The notes below the pieces were generated by a model that did no database searches, was not told the DNA's origin, and saw nothing but the letters and a program-made list of their open reading frames with translations. A DNA stretch of 64,000 nucleotides, taken from positions 17,155 to 81,154 of the forward strand of contig DATJQI010000050.1 of NCBI GenBank assembly GCA_035505915.1. The letters run 5' to 3'. Shown here in pieces: positions 8,923-17,265 of this stretch; positions within the stretch are counted from its first letter, which is position 1; each line of letters opens with the position of its first letter. A program made the position numbers and the translations under genes. Origin of the DNA: 40CM-2-70-7 sp035505915. GTDB lineage: Bacteria; Gemmatimonadota; Gemmatimonadetes; Gemmatimonadales; GWC2-71-9.

Positions 8923-11718
8923 CTACTGGGTCACGCCGAAGTGGAAGACGGTCCGGCTCCGGAACGTGCCGCCGGGCCGGAGGATGGTCGACGGGAATCC
9001 GGGCTGATTGGGTGAATCCGGGAAGTGCTGCGTCTCGAGACAGAAACCCCCGCGATGGAGATAGGTCACGCCGCCTTTGCCGTGCAGGGTCCCGTCCAGA
9101 AAATTCCCCGAGTAGAACTGCAGGCCCGGCTGATCCGTGAACACGTCGAGCGTGCGGCCGCTTCCGGGCTCCACGACGTGGGCCGCGTGCGTCAGGCCCG
9201 CCGCGGCGCGGTCCAGCACGAAATTGTGGTCGTACCCACCCGCGATCCGAAGCTGGGGATCGGCGGCGTCGATCCGCGCGCCGATCGTCACCGGCGTCCG
9301 GAAATCGAACGGCGTCCCCGCCACGGGCGCCAGCGCCCCGGTCGGAATCAGGGTCGAATCCACCGGCGTGTACCGGGAGGCGGCGATCGACACGAGGTGG
9401 CCGAGCACGTCGCCCGCCGCGCCGGCCGAGAGGTTGAAGTAGGAGTGCTGGCTCAGGTTGAGGGGCGTGGCCCGGTCGGTCGTCGCCTCATAGTCCACGG
9501 TCAGGTCGTTCGCGCCCGTGAGCGTGTAGGTGACCGTCACGCGGAGGGTCCCCGGATACCCTTCTTCACCGTCCGCGCTGACGTAGGTCAGCGCCACCCC
9601 GACGGAGTCTCCGCGCTCGAACGGCGCGGCGTCCCAGACGACCTTGTCGAAGCCCTTGAGGCCGCCGTGCAGGGCGTTGGGTCCGTTGTTCACGGCCAGC
9701 GTGTAGACCTTCCCGTCCAGTGTGAACTTCCCCTTCGCGATGCGGTTGGCGTACCGGCCCACGACGGCCCCGAAGTAGGGGCCGGCCGCCTCGTACTGGC
9801 CGAGTGAATCGAAGCCGAGCACGACGTCCCCCGGCCGGCCGTGCGTGTCGGGCGCTTCGAGGGACTGGATGATCCCGCCGTACGTCAGGATCCGGACCCG
9901 CATCCCGCCGGCGTTGGTCAGCGTGTAGGCATCGACGCCCCGGCCATCGGGAAGGACGCCGAACGGGGACTTGGTCACAGTGCCTCCGCCCGTGAGCGGT
10001 GCGTAGAGGGTGGCCGCGGCCCGCGCGGCGTCCGTCGGGAGCTTGATCACGGCGCGGTCGTAGGTCATGAGGCCGTTGACTTCGACTTCCACGTCCGTGG
10101 TCTGCGTGTAGACGGCCGCCGCGAGGCCGGCGGCCTCGAGCGCGCGGAGCCGCGTGAGCAGCTCGCGGTACCCGGCCCACAGGGAGTCCTGGGTGGGGTA
10201 GCGCACATAGCCCCAGTTGTCCCGCGTCAGCCAGGTGTGCCGGGGCACCGGAAAGCCCAGGCCGCCGAACTCGCCCAGGACCCGGGCCCGGGCCGGGTCC
10301 TGAGCCGGGATCTCGGGTCCCGGATAGCTGTGGATGTCGAGCACGTCGCCGGCGCCCCGGTCGGTCCAGCCGCTGGCGTCGTCCACCAGCCGGCTCGGGT
10401 CGGCCCGGTGGACCCACTCGGCCGTGCGGCGGGTGTCGTGCTGGCCCCACCCTTCGTTGAACGGCACCCACATCACGATGGCCGGGTGGTTGCGCAGGGC
10501 GTCGACCATCCGCGCGAGCTCCCGCGCGTACTCCGCCCGCCCGGAGTCCGAGTCGATGTCTCCGCTGGGCATGTCCTGCCAGACCAGGAGGCCGATCGAA
10601 TCCGCGTCGTAATACCAGCGCTCCGGCTCCACCTTCACGTGCTTGCGCATCAGGTTGAAGCCGAGCGCGCGGACGGTCGCGATGTCGTAGCGGCGGGCGT
10701 CTTCGGTGGGGGCCGTGTACAGGCCGTCCGGCCACCAGCCCTGATCCAGGGTCCCGAACTCGAACAGGGCGTGACCGTTCAGGAAGAGCCGGGGCACGCC
10801 GGCGGCGTCCCGGACGACCGCGATCTTCCGCATCCCCACGTAACTGGAGACCGAGTCGCCCGCGGCGCTGATCGCGACGTGGTAGAGAAAGGGATCGTCG
10901 GGGGACCAGAGGCGGGCATGCGGGATGGGGAGTGCCACCACCCGGTCGCTCGATCCCGTGGCGGCCCCGACCACGGAATCGCCCGCCAGGGCCGTGACCC
11001 GCACCGGCACGGGCGCGCCGGTCACCGTCACCCGAATCCGCGCCACGCCGGCGTCCACGTCCGGCGTGATCGAGAGCGCCTCGATGTGCCGCGCCGGGAC
11101 CGGCTCGAGCCATACGGTCTGCCAGATCCCGGTCACCGCGGTATACCAGATGCTGCCGGGGTGGAGGACCTGCTTGCCGCGGGGCTGCTCCCCCGAATCG
11201 CTCGGGTCGGTGACGCTCACCGTGATCTCGTGCGCGCTGCCCGGCTCGAGGGCCGCCGTGACGTCGAACCAGAACGGGTCGTACCCGCCCCGATGCCGGC
11301 CCACGCGTCGCCCATCCACCCGGACCGTGGCGTCCCAGTCCACGGCGCCGAAATGCAGGATCCAGTGACTCCCGGCCGCCGCCCGCGGCAGCGTGAACGT
11401 TCGATGGTACCAGAGCCGCTCCGAAGGTGAGACTGCCCGGGTCACGCGGGAGAGCTGGGACTCGATCGGGAAGGGCACCAGGATTTCGCCATCGTAGGTC
11501 GCCGGCGCCGGGCCGGCGGAGTCCCGCACGGCGTAGTCCCAGAGCCCGTTCAGGTTCACCCAGGCGGGCCGGACCATCTGGGGGCGCGGGTACTCCGGCA
11601 GCACGTGGTCGGGTGTGACGACCTGGGCCCAACGCGTGACGAGTCGTGAGGGAGGCGCCTGCCCGAAGGCCGGTGTGGCGACGAGCCAGGAAGCCGCGAT
11701 GAGGGTGCCGAGCCGCAT
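8923..11718 (-). CDS. Secreted GH2 glycosidase fused to galactose mutarotase (aldose 1-epimerase)
   Basis: A 931-residue two-enzyme fusion. After a signal peptide (cleavage near VATPAFGQA, residue 20) comes a glycoside hydrolase family 2 enzyme: jelly-roll (about 40-210), Ig-like domain, TIM barrel with acid/base Glu422 in PFNEGWG and nucleophile Glu483 in LGEFGG. From about residue 581 a full GalM domain follows, with His684 (ALHGG), His758 (SQHSYFNL) and the catalytic Glu in CLETQHFPD. All key residues are present in both halves. GH2 retaining enzymes release a beta-anomer, which the mutarotase would equilibrate. The ATG at 11718 starts the signal peptide; the frame stays open further upstream into antisense of the next gene. 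Sugar specificity is not deducible. Confidence 0.92.
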   Translation of the reverse strand: MRLGTLIAASWLVATPAFGQAPPSRLVTRWAQVVTPDHVLPEYPRPQMVRPAWVNLNGLWDYAVRDSAGPAPATYDGEILVPFPIESQLSRVTRAVSPSERLWYHRTFTLPRAAAGSHWILHFGAVDWDATVRVDGRRVGRHRGGYDPFWFDVTAALEPGSAHEITVSVTDPSDSGEQPRGKQVLHPGSIWYTAVTGIWQTVWLEPVPARHIEALSITPDVDAGVARIRVTVTGAPVPVRVTALAGDSVVGAATGSSDRVVALPIPHARLWSPDDPFLYHVAISAAGDSVSSYVGMRKIAVVRDAAGVPRLFLNGHALFEFGTLDQGWWPDGLYTAPTEDARRYDIATVRALGFNLMRKHVKVEPERWYYDADSIGLLVWQDMPSGDIDSDSGRAEYARELARMVDALRNHPAIVMWVPFNEGWGQHDTRRTAEWVHRADPSRLVDDASGWTDRGAGDVLDIHSYPGPEIPAQDPARARVLGEFGGLGFPVPRHTWLTRDNWGYVRYPTQDSLWAGYRELLTRLRALEAAGLAAAVYTQTTDVEVEVNGLMTYDRAVIKLPTDAARAAATLYAPLTGGGTVTKSPFGVLPDGRGVDAYTLTNAGGMRVRILTYGGIIQSLEAPDTHGRPGDVVLGFDSLGQYEAAGPYFGAVVGRYANRIAKGKFTLDGKVYTLAVNNGPNALHGGLKGFDKVVWDAAPFERGDSVGVALTYVSADGEEGYPGTLRVTVTYTLTGANDLTVDYEATTDRATPLNLSQHSYFNLSAGAAGDVLGHLVSIAASRYTPVDSTLIPTGALAPVAGTPFDFRTPVTIGARIDAADPQLRIAGGYDHNFVLDRAAAGLTHAAHVVEPGSGRTLDVFTDQPGLQFYSGNFLDGTLHGKGGVTYLHRGGFCLETQHFPDSPNQPGFPSTILRPGGTFRSRTVFHFGVTQ

Positions 11719-11722
11719 GGTC

Positions 11723-11750
11723 TTGACCGGTTGCTGACAGGGGTTGACCG
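11723..11750. promoter_or_regulatory. TTGACCG direct repeat in a divergent intergenic region
   Basis: TTGACCG occurs at 11723-11729 and again at 11744-11750, exactly 21 bases apart (two helical turns), in the 79-base gap between the divergent GH2-GalM and DUF5916 genes. It could be an operator or a pair of -35-like elements. No convincing -10 is seen with it. Confidence 0.3.
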
Positions 11751-11797
11751 AAGAACCTAATGCAACCTTTCCCCTCGTGGCGCCGTCAGATCCCACA

Positions 11798-14335
11798 ATG
11801 GCGACCTCCGTTCTTCTGCTCCTCAGCCTTCTCCAGGGCCAGGCCTCCCGGCCCGGGCCCCCGCCGCCGTCCCCGGCGCCGGTTCCGACGGCGGTCGCCG
11901 CGGTCCGGGCTTCCGTGCCGCCGGTGCTGGACGGCACCGACGACGATCCCGCCTGGCGCGCCGCGCCGCTGATCTCGGAGTTCCGGGTCTTCCGCCCCGT
12001 GGACGGGGCGATGCCGAAGTTCCGCACCGAAGCCCGGGTGCTCTACGATGCCCGCAACCTGTACGTATTCGTGCGGGCGTACGACCCGCACCCCGACAGC
12101 ATCGTGGGCCTCCTGGCGCGCCGGGACGTGAGCACCCCCTCGGACCTGATCAGCGTGTTCATCGACTCCTACCACGACCGCCGGACCGGCTACGAATTCG
12201 ACGTCAATCCGGTGGGCGTGAAGACCGACTACGCGATCTACCAGGACGGCAACGAGGATCCGGCGTGGGACGGGATCTGGGACGCCGTCACCCGCGTCGA
12301 CTCCCTCGGCTGGACCGCGGAGTTCCGCTTCCCGCTGTCGCAGCTCCGGTTCGCCGTGGGGACGTCGAACACGTTCGGATTCAGCATCGCCCGCCTGGTG
12401 GAGCGGACCAACGAGTCGTCGAGCTGGCCCCCGTATCACACCTCCAAGCCCGGCCTCTCGTCGCAGCTCGGCGATCTGACGGGCCTGACGGATCTCGCGC
12501 CGCCACACCGGTTCGAGCTGGCGCCGTACCTCGTCACGAAGAACATCTCCATCCCATCCGGGTCGCCGGGTTCCCTGTACGATCGCGGCCAGCGGGCGAC
12601 GGTCGGCGCGGACTTCAAGGTGGCGGTGGCCTCGAACCTCACGCTCACCGGCACCGTCAACCCGGACTTCGGACAGGTCGAAGCCGACCCCGCGGTGCTC
12701 AACCTCACGGCCTTCCAGACGTTCTTCCAGGAAAAGCGGCCCTTCTTCGTGGAGGGCAACGGGCTCTTCCAGTTCAACGTCGACTGCAGCGCCGTGAACT
12801 GCAACAACGAGGAGCTGTTCTACTCCCGTCGCATCGGCCAGACGCCGCAGCTGGGAGACGGCACCGGGTCGACCACGATCCTGGGCGCCGGCAAGCTCAC
12901 CGGCCGGCTGCCGGGCGGGCTCAACCTCGGCGTGATCGACGCCGTCACCCAACGCGAGACCGGGCCGGGCGGCGTCACCACCGAGCCGGCCTCGAACTAC
13001 GGCGTGATCCGTGTGACGCAGGACCTCGACAACGGTGGCACGGGCCTCGGCCTGATGTTCACCGGCGTGAACCGGAGCCTCGATTCCGCCAGCTCGCCCT
13101 ACCTCGCCAGCAGCGCGTACGTGGGCGCGGTGGACGCCCGCCACCGCTTCCTCAACAACCGGTACGAGATCTCGGCGTCGGTCGACCTGAGCCGGGTGAC
13201 CGGCTCGGCGGCCGCCATCACCGGCATCGAGGAAGACGCGGTCCACTTCTACCAGCGTCCCGGCGGGCCCCTGCACGTCGATTCGTCCGCCACGTCCCTC
13301 GCGGGCGACGCGGAAGAGATGCACCTCGGCAAGATCTCGGGTGGGCTGATGTTCGAGACCAGCTACCTGCGCCGGTCTCCCGGCTTCGAAATCAACGACC
13401 TGGGCTTCCTGCTCCAGGCCGACCAGCAGAGCTGGAACAACTGGATGGGGCTCTTCTTCCGGCACCCGAACCAGGTGTTCCAGCAGCTGCAATGGAACTT
13501 CAACTGGTGGCAGTGGTGGTCGGCCGCCGGGATGGCCACCGAGCGCGCGGCCAACACCAACGTGCACGTGAAGTTCAACAACTTCTGGTGGCTCCACGCC
13601 GGCGGCACCCTGGGCCAGCTCGGCACCACCTGGTGCGACCGGTGCGCCCGCGGGGGCCCGGCCGTGCGGCAGGATCCCTACCTCGCGCCGTGGTGGGGCA
13701 TCCAGGGCGACGACCGCCACAAGCTCATTCCGTCGATCTGGTCGAACCTGTTCTTCGGGGATGCCGGACACAATTCGTCGGTCAACCTGCAGCCGCAGCT
13801 GACCTACAACGCGTCGACCCGATTCTCGGCGAGCCTCGGGGCGAACATCACCACCCAGCACGCCGACAATCAGTGGTTCGGCAACTTCGCGGATTCGGCC
13901 GACGTCACGCACTACACGTTCGCGCACCTCGATCAGCGGACCCTGGGCCTCACGGCCGACCTGGCGTACACCGTGACCACCAACCTCTCGGTGCAGTGGC
14001 ACATCGCGCCGTTCGTGAGCCGCGGGAACTACTCCAACGTGCGCGAGCTGGCGAACCCGGCCGCCGCGAGCTACGCGGGGCGGTACCAGCCCTACGCCGA
14101 CACGTCCGTGGCGAACCACCCCGGCGGCCTCGACTACAAGCAGTTCAACTCCAACCTCGTGATCCGTTGGGAGTACCGGCCCGGCTCCACCATCTTCGTG
14201 GTGTGGACCCAGGGCCGGAACGACTACCAGTCGATCGCCGGGCCGGACGGGTTGCGGGGCGATCTCAACAACCTCTTCCGGCTGCACCCCGACAACACCT
14301 TCCTGGTGAAGGCCTCCTACTGGCTGAACTGGTAG
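11798..14335 (+). CDS. DUF5916 outer-membrane protein with CBM9-like N-terminus
   Basis: An 845-residue exported protein. A signal peptide (MATSVLLLLSLLQGQA) precedes a carbohydrate-binding family 9-like domain (about 35-215, starting PPVLDGTDDDPAWRAAP), then the DUF5916 region, predicted to be a beta-barrel with many alternating aromatic strands; FFQEKRPFFVEGNGLF is a hallmark of the family. It ends in an aromatic SYWLNW typical of outer-membrane barrels. The ATG at 11798 is preferred because it begins the signal peptide; an in-frame GTG at 11777 and TTG at 11744 are alternatives. Divergent from the GH2-GalM gene. Its molecular role is not established; envelope binding or uptake of a glycan is an inference. 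Confidence 0.88.
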   Translation: MATSVLLLLSLLQGQASRPGPPPPSPAPVPTAVAAVRASVPPVLDGTDDDPAWRAAPLISEFRVFRPVDGAMPKFRTEARVLYDARNLYVFVRAYDPHPDSIVGLLARRDVSTPSDLISVFIDSYHDRRTGYEFDVNPVGVKTDYAIYQDGNEDPAWDGIWDAVTRVDSLGWTAEFRFPLSQLRFAVGTSNTFGFSIARLVERTNESSSWPPYHTSKPGLSSQLGDLTGLTDLAPPHRFELAPYLVTKNISIPSGSPGSLYDRGQRATVGADFKVAVASNLTLTGTVNPDFGQVEADPAVLNLTAFQTFFQEKRPFFVEGNGLFQFNVDCSAVNCNNEELFYSRRIGQTPQLGDGTGSTTILGAGKLTGRLPGGLNLGVIDAVTQRETGPGGVTTEPASNYGVIRVTQDLDNGGTGLGLMFTGVNRSLDSASSPYLASSAYVGAVDARHRFLNNRYEISASVDLSRVTGSAAAITGIEEDAVHFYQRPGGPLHVDSSATSLAGDAEEMHLGKISGGLMFETSYLRRSPGFEINDLGFLLQADQQSWNNWMGLFFRHPNQVFQQLQWNFNWWQWWSAAGMATERAANTNVHVKFNNFWWLHAGGTLGQLGTTWCDRCARGGPAVRQDPYLAPWWGIQGDDRHKLIPSIWSNLFFGDAGHNSSVNLQPQLTYNASTRFSASLGANITTQHADNQWFGNFADSADVTHYTFAHLDQRTLGLTADLAYTVTTNLSVQWHIAPFVSRGNYSNVRELANPAAASYAGRYQPYADTSVANHPGGLDYKQFNSNLVIRWEYRPGSTIFVVWTQGRNDYQSIAGPDGLRGDLNNLFRLHPDNTFLVKASYWLNW

Positions 14336-14449
14336 TCGGGACGGGGCGGAAACCCGGGAGCCGCGAGACTCGTCCGGGGGTATAACAGCTCGACCGCCGC
14401 GCGCTCCCGGAGCCGTTCCCGTGTCGAAGATGAGAAGCCGTTTCCCGTT

Positions 14450-14480
14450 CCTCGCCGCCCCCCGGGCGGCGGGGATTTTC
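14450..14480 (+). terminator. Rho-independent terminator before the NtrY-like kinase
   Basis: A 10-bp stem (14450-14459 with 14465-14474, one G-U pair) with a CCCCG loop is followed by ATTTTC. It closes the DUF5916 transcript and lies just upstream of the kinase gene. Confidence 0.65.
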
Positions 14481-14509
14481 GTGTGCGCCTCCGAGCCGGG
14501 AGAACCCCG

Positions 14510-15745
14510 GTGACCTTCCGCGTCCGCCTCGTCCTGGCGTTCCTGCCCGCCGTGCTCGTGCCGCTCGCGCTCTTCGGCTGGGGCGTGCGCCGCGCCGTGT
14601 CGGACCGCCTCACCACGCTCTACGAGGAGCGCGCGACGCAGGGGATGGCGCGGGCGCGGGCCCAGGCCGCCGGCGTCAGGGCGATGGTCGGGGCGGGCCG
14701 CGCGGTGACGCCCGGGCTCCCCCCCGAGCCGGCGGACGCGCCCGACGCCGCGCAGCTCGTGATGACGCAGACGATCGCGCCGCTGCGCGGCGTCGAGGCC
14801 GACATCGATCGGTGGCTGATGCTCGGGCTCGGGGTGACGGCGCTGGTGGCGCTGGCGGTCGCCCTCTGGCTCGCCGGACGCCTCTCCCGGCCGCTCGCGG
14901 ACCTGACCGCGCGCGCGGCGTCCCTCGATCCGGAGCGGCTGGACACCCCGTTCGATACCGGCCGCCGGGACGAAATCGGCCGGCTGTCGGCGGTCCTGTC
15001 GGGAATGACCCTGCGGCTGCGCGAGAGCGCGGAGGTGGCGCGGCGGGCCGAGCGACGGGCGGCGCTCGGGGATTTGGCCCGGCAGGTGAACCACGACATC
15101 CGGAACGGGCTCACGCCCATCCGGAACGTGTTCCGGCATTGGCGGGACGTGGCGCGGGAGCGGCCCGCGGACCTGCCCGGCGTGTTCGCCGAACGGCAGG
15201 GCACGGTGGAATCGAGCATCGGATACCTCGACGCCCTGGCCGGGGAATACGCGCGGCTCGCGATGCCCGCCGTGGCCCTCCCCTGCGACCTGAACGCCGC
15301 GGTGCTCGGGGCGGCGACCCGGCTCTCGGGGGATGACGGCGTGACCGTTCGACTCGAGCTGGCCGAGCCCGCGCCGCTGGTGCGCGCCGATCCGCTGGCC
15401 CTGCGCCGGGTCATCGACAACCTGGCCGCCAACGCTCGGGAGAGCCTCGTGAACGGGCGGGGCACGCTGACCCTCCGGACCGAAGGCGGAGAACGGGTGC
15501 GCCTTCGGGTGATCGACACGGGGGCCGGCATGGGGCCTGCAGAGCTGGAGCGGGCGCTGGCGGGCTTTCATTCGACCAAACCCCAGGGGTCGGGGCTGGG
15601 GCTCACGATCGTGCGGCGGCTGGTGGGGGATGCGGGAGGGGCGCTCCGCGTGGACACCGCGCCGGGGCGGGGGTCCTCATTCACGGTGGAATTCCCGGGC
15701 CTCGAGGGCGCGGGACGCGCGGGGCAGAGGGAAGGTGTCCGATGA
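14510..15745 (+). CDS. NtrY/NtrB-like sensor histidine kinase with HAMP domain
   Basis: A 411-residue kinase with a first membrane segment at about 5-25, a periplasmic part, a second segment (about residues 103-125), a HAMP domain (RLSRPLADLT onward), a dimerisation helix with the phospho-acceptor in NHDIRNGLTPI, and a HATPase_c domain with DNLAANARES, DTGAGM and GSGLGLTIV. The HDIRN H box is that of kinases that pair with NtrC-type activators, and such an activator follows with an ATGA overlap. GTG at 14510 is chosen because GGGAG lies 7 bases upstream; the GTG at 14483 would fall next to the terminator U-tract. The signal is unknown. Confidence 0.9.
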   Translation: MTFRVRLVLAFLPAVLVPLALFGWGVRRAVSDRLTTLYEERATQGMARARAQAAGVRAMVGAGRAVTPGLPPEPADAPDAAQLVMTQTIAPLRGVEADIDRWLMLGLGVTALVALAVALWLAGRLSRPLADLTARAASLDPERLDTPFDTGRRDEIGRLSAVLSGMTLRLRESAEVARRAERRAALGDLARQVNHDIRNGLTPIRNVFRHWRDVARERPADLPGVFAERQGTVESSIGYLDALAGEYARLAMPAVALPCDLNAAVLGAATRLSGDDGVTVRLELAEPAPLVRADPLALRRVIDNLAANARESLVNGRGTLTLRTEGGERVRLRVIDTGAGMGPAELERALAGFHSTKPQGSGLGLTIVRRLVGDAGGALRVDTAPGRGSSFTVEFPGLEGAGRAGQREGVR

Positions 15746-17082
15746 CGACGGTCCTGGTGGTCGACGACGTGCCGGCGATGGCGGAGCAGTACGCCTACGA
15801 TCTGCGCCGGCTCGGGGCGTATCAGACGATGATCGCGGGCGGAGGGCAGGCCGCGCTCGAGCTGGTGGAGCGCGAGCCGGTGGACGTCATGATTCTCGAT
15901 CTGGAAATGCCCGGGCTCGACGGATTCGGCGTGCTCAAGTCCGTCGGGCGGCGGGTGCCGGTGATCGTCTATACCGGCACCGGCAGCTACGACCGTTGCC
16001 GGCAGGCGGTCCAGCTCGGCGCCAAGAGCTTTCTGGACAAGGCCGAGCCGATGGAGCGTGTGGTGCGGGAGGTGGAGCACGTTCTCGAGCGGGAGCGGCT
16101 GAACCGGGAGGTGGCGGCGCTCCGGGCCTCCGAAGGGGATTTGGTGGGTACGTCGCCCGCGCTTACCCGCCTCCGGGAACAGATCGCGCGCCTGGCCCCC
16201 ATTCCGAGCCCGGTCCTGATCCTCGGGGAGTCGGGCTCCGGAAAGGAGCTCGTGGCGAGGGAAGCGCACCGGATCTCGGCGCGGCGGGGGCCCCTCGTGG
16301 CCGTGAACTGCGCCGCGTTGCCCGGCGAGCTGGTGGAGAGCGAGCTCTTCGGGCACGAGCGGGGCGCCTTCACGGGTGCGCACGCCCTGCGCAAGGGCGC
16401 CTTTGAATCCGCGGCGGGCGGCACGCTCTTTCTCGACGAGATCGGGGAGCTCCCCCTGCCGGCGCAGGCCAAGCTCCTCCGGGTGCTCGAACAGCGGGAG
16501 ATCACGCGGGTGGGAGGGAACCGGACCATCCCGGTGGACGCGCGGGTGCTGGCGGCCACGAACCGGCACCTCGACGACGAGGTGCGGGCCGGACGCTTCC
16601 GGCTCGACCTGTATTACCGGCTGTGTGTCCACGTGCTGCGCGTTCCCGCGCTGGCGGAGCGACGGTCGGACATACCGGCCCTGGTGGCGCACCTGATCGG
16701 CGTGGTGGGGGGGCGGTTCGGGATGCGGGCCAAGCCCGTCACTCCCGCGGCGCTCGACGCGCTCTGCCGGGCCGACTGGTCACGGAATAACGTGCGGGAG
16801 CTGAAGAACGTGGTCGAGCGGATGCTGATCGCGGCCGACGGCGAAGAGCTGGGGTTGGAGCACATCCCGCGTGAGGTGCGGGAAGCACCCGCGGCGGAGA
16901 CCGGCGCCATGGCGGGGACGTTCCGGGAGCTGAAGGCGGAGGCGGAGCGGAAGATTCTCCTCACCGCGCTGGATCGGAACGCCTGGCACATCACGCGGAC
17001 CGCGCGGGAGCTGGGCCTCGCGGACCACGCCAGCCTCCTCAAGATCCTGAGACGGCACCGGATCAGACGGGGGGGAAACTGA
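15742..17082 (+). CDS. Sigma-54-dependent response regulator (NtrC family)
   Basis: A 446-residue enhancer-binding activator. The receiver domain has its phospho-acceptor at Asp53 (MILDLEMPG). The AAA+ domain (about 130-365) has Walker A GESGSGKE, the sigma-54-contacting GAFTGA loop, and Walker B GGTLFLDE. The C-terminal Fis-type helix-turn-helix includes NAWHITRTARELGLA and ends HRIRRGGN. The gene overlaps the cognate kinase by 4 bases. The gene directly downstream has a good sigma-54 -24/-12 promoter, so it is the likely target. A large nested palindrome begins 6 bases after the stop and may hold binding sites or a terminator. Confidence 0.95.
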   Translation: MTTVLVVDDVPAMAEQYAYDLRRLGAYQTMIAGGGQAALELVEREPVDVMILDLEMPGLDGFGVLKSVGRRVPVIVYTGTGSYDRCRQAVQLGAKSFLDKAEPMERVVREVEHVLERERLNREVAALRASEGDLVGTSPALTRLREQIARLAPIPSPVLILGESGSGKELVAREAHRISARRGPLVAVNCAALPGELVESELFGHERGAFTGAHALRKGAFESAAGGTLFLDEIGELPLPAQAKLLRVLEQREITRVGGNRTIPVDARVLAATNRHLDDEVRAGRFRLDLYYRLCVHVLRVPALAERRSDIPALVAHLIGVVGGRFGMRAKPVTPAALDALCRADWSRNNVRELKNVVERMLIAADGEELGLEHIPREVREAPAAETGAMAGTFRELKAEAERKILLTALDRNAWHITRTARELGLADHASLLKILRRHRIRRGGN

Positions 17083-17087
17083 ATGGA

Positions 17088-17173
17088 CCGCCGCCGGGGA
17101 GGGCCGGTGTCGACGGGGACACGGGCCGGACCGTGCTCCGTGTCCAGAGCGACACCGGCTCGCTCGGCGGCGG
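17088..17173. repeat. 86-nt nested palindrome after the sigma-54 activator
   Basis: Three perfectly paired arms nest inside one another: 17088-17096 with 17165-17173 (9 bp), 17103-17112 with 17150-17159 (10 bp), and 17117-17124 with 17138-17145 (8 bp). In total 27 perfect pairs are separated by small internal loops. No U-tract follows. It could act as a terminator, an mRNA-stabilising structure, or an enhancer region with paired activator sites. Confidence 0.85.
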
Positions 17174-17217
17174 TTGGTAAGCGGTTGCGCCGACATCGGA
17201 TGCCGGTCCACTAACCC

Positions 17218-17232
17218 TGGCATTTCGTCTGC
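17218..17232 (+). promoter_or_regulatory. Candidate sigma-54 (-24/-12) promoter
   Basis: TGGCA at 17218-17222 and TGC at 17230-17232 place the invariant GG and GC exactly 10 bases apart. The start of transcription would be near 17243, some 23 bases before the TPR lipoprotein gene. A sigma-54 activator is encoded directly upstream. Confidence 0.6.
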
Positions 17233-17261
17233 CTCCAGGAGGGGCAACCCCTTTCTGGAGG
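17232..17261 (+). promoter_or_regulatory. Hairpin that would hide the Shine-Dalgarno of the TPR lipoprotein
   Basis: CCTCCAG (17232-17238) pairs with CTGGAGG (17255-17261) and GGGG (17241-17244) with CCCC (17248-17251). The right arm contains the GGAGG ribosome-binding site. The left arm begins at the -12 element, so only transcripts from further upstream would carry the whole stem. Confidence 0.5.
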
Positions 17262-17265
17262 ATGT

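Noticed and set aside
11786..15571. A 1261-codon minus-strand frame
   Set aside because: High-GC antisense artefact opposite DUF5916 and the kinase. The composition is His/Arg/Val-rich with no domain.
17174..17188. A second sigma-54-like site, TTGG...TTGC
   Set aside because: Only 9 bases lie between GG and GC. The spacing rule of 10 is strict, so the site at 17218-17232 is preferred.
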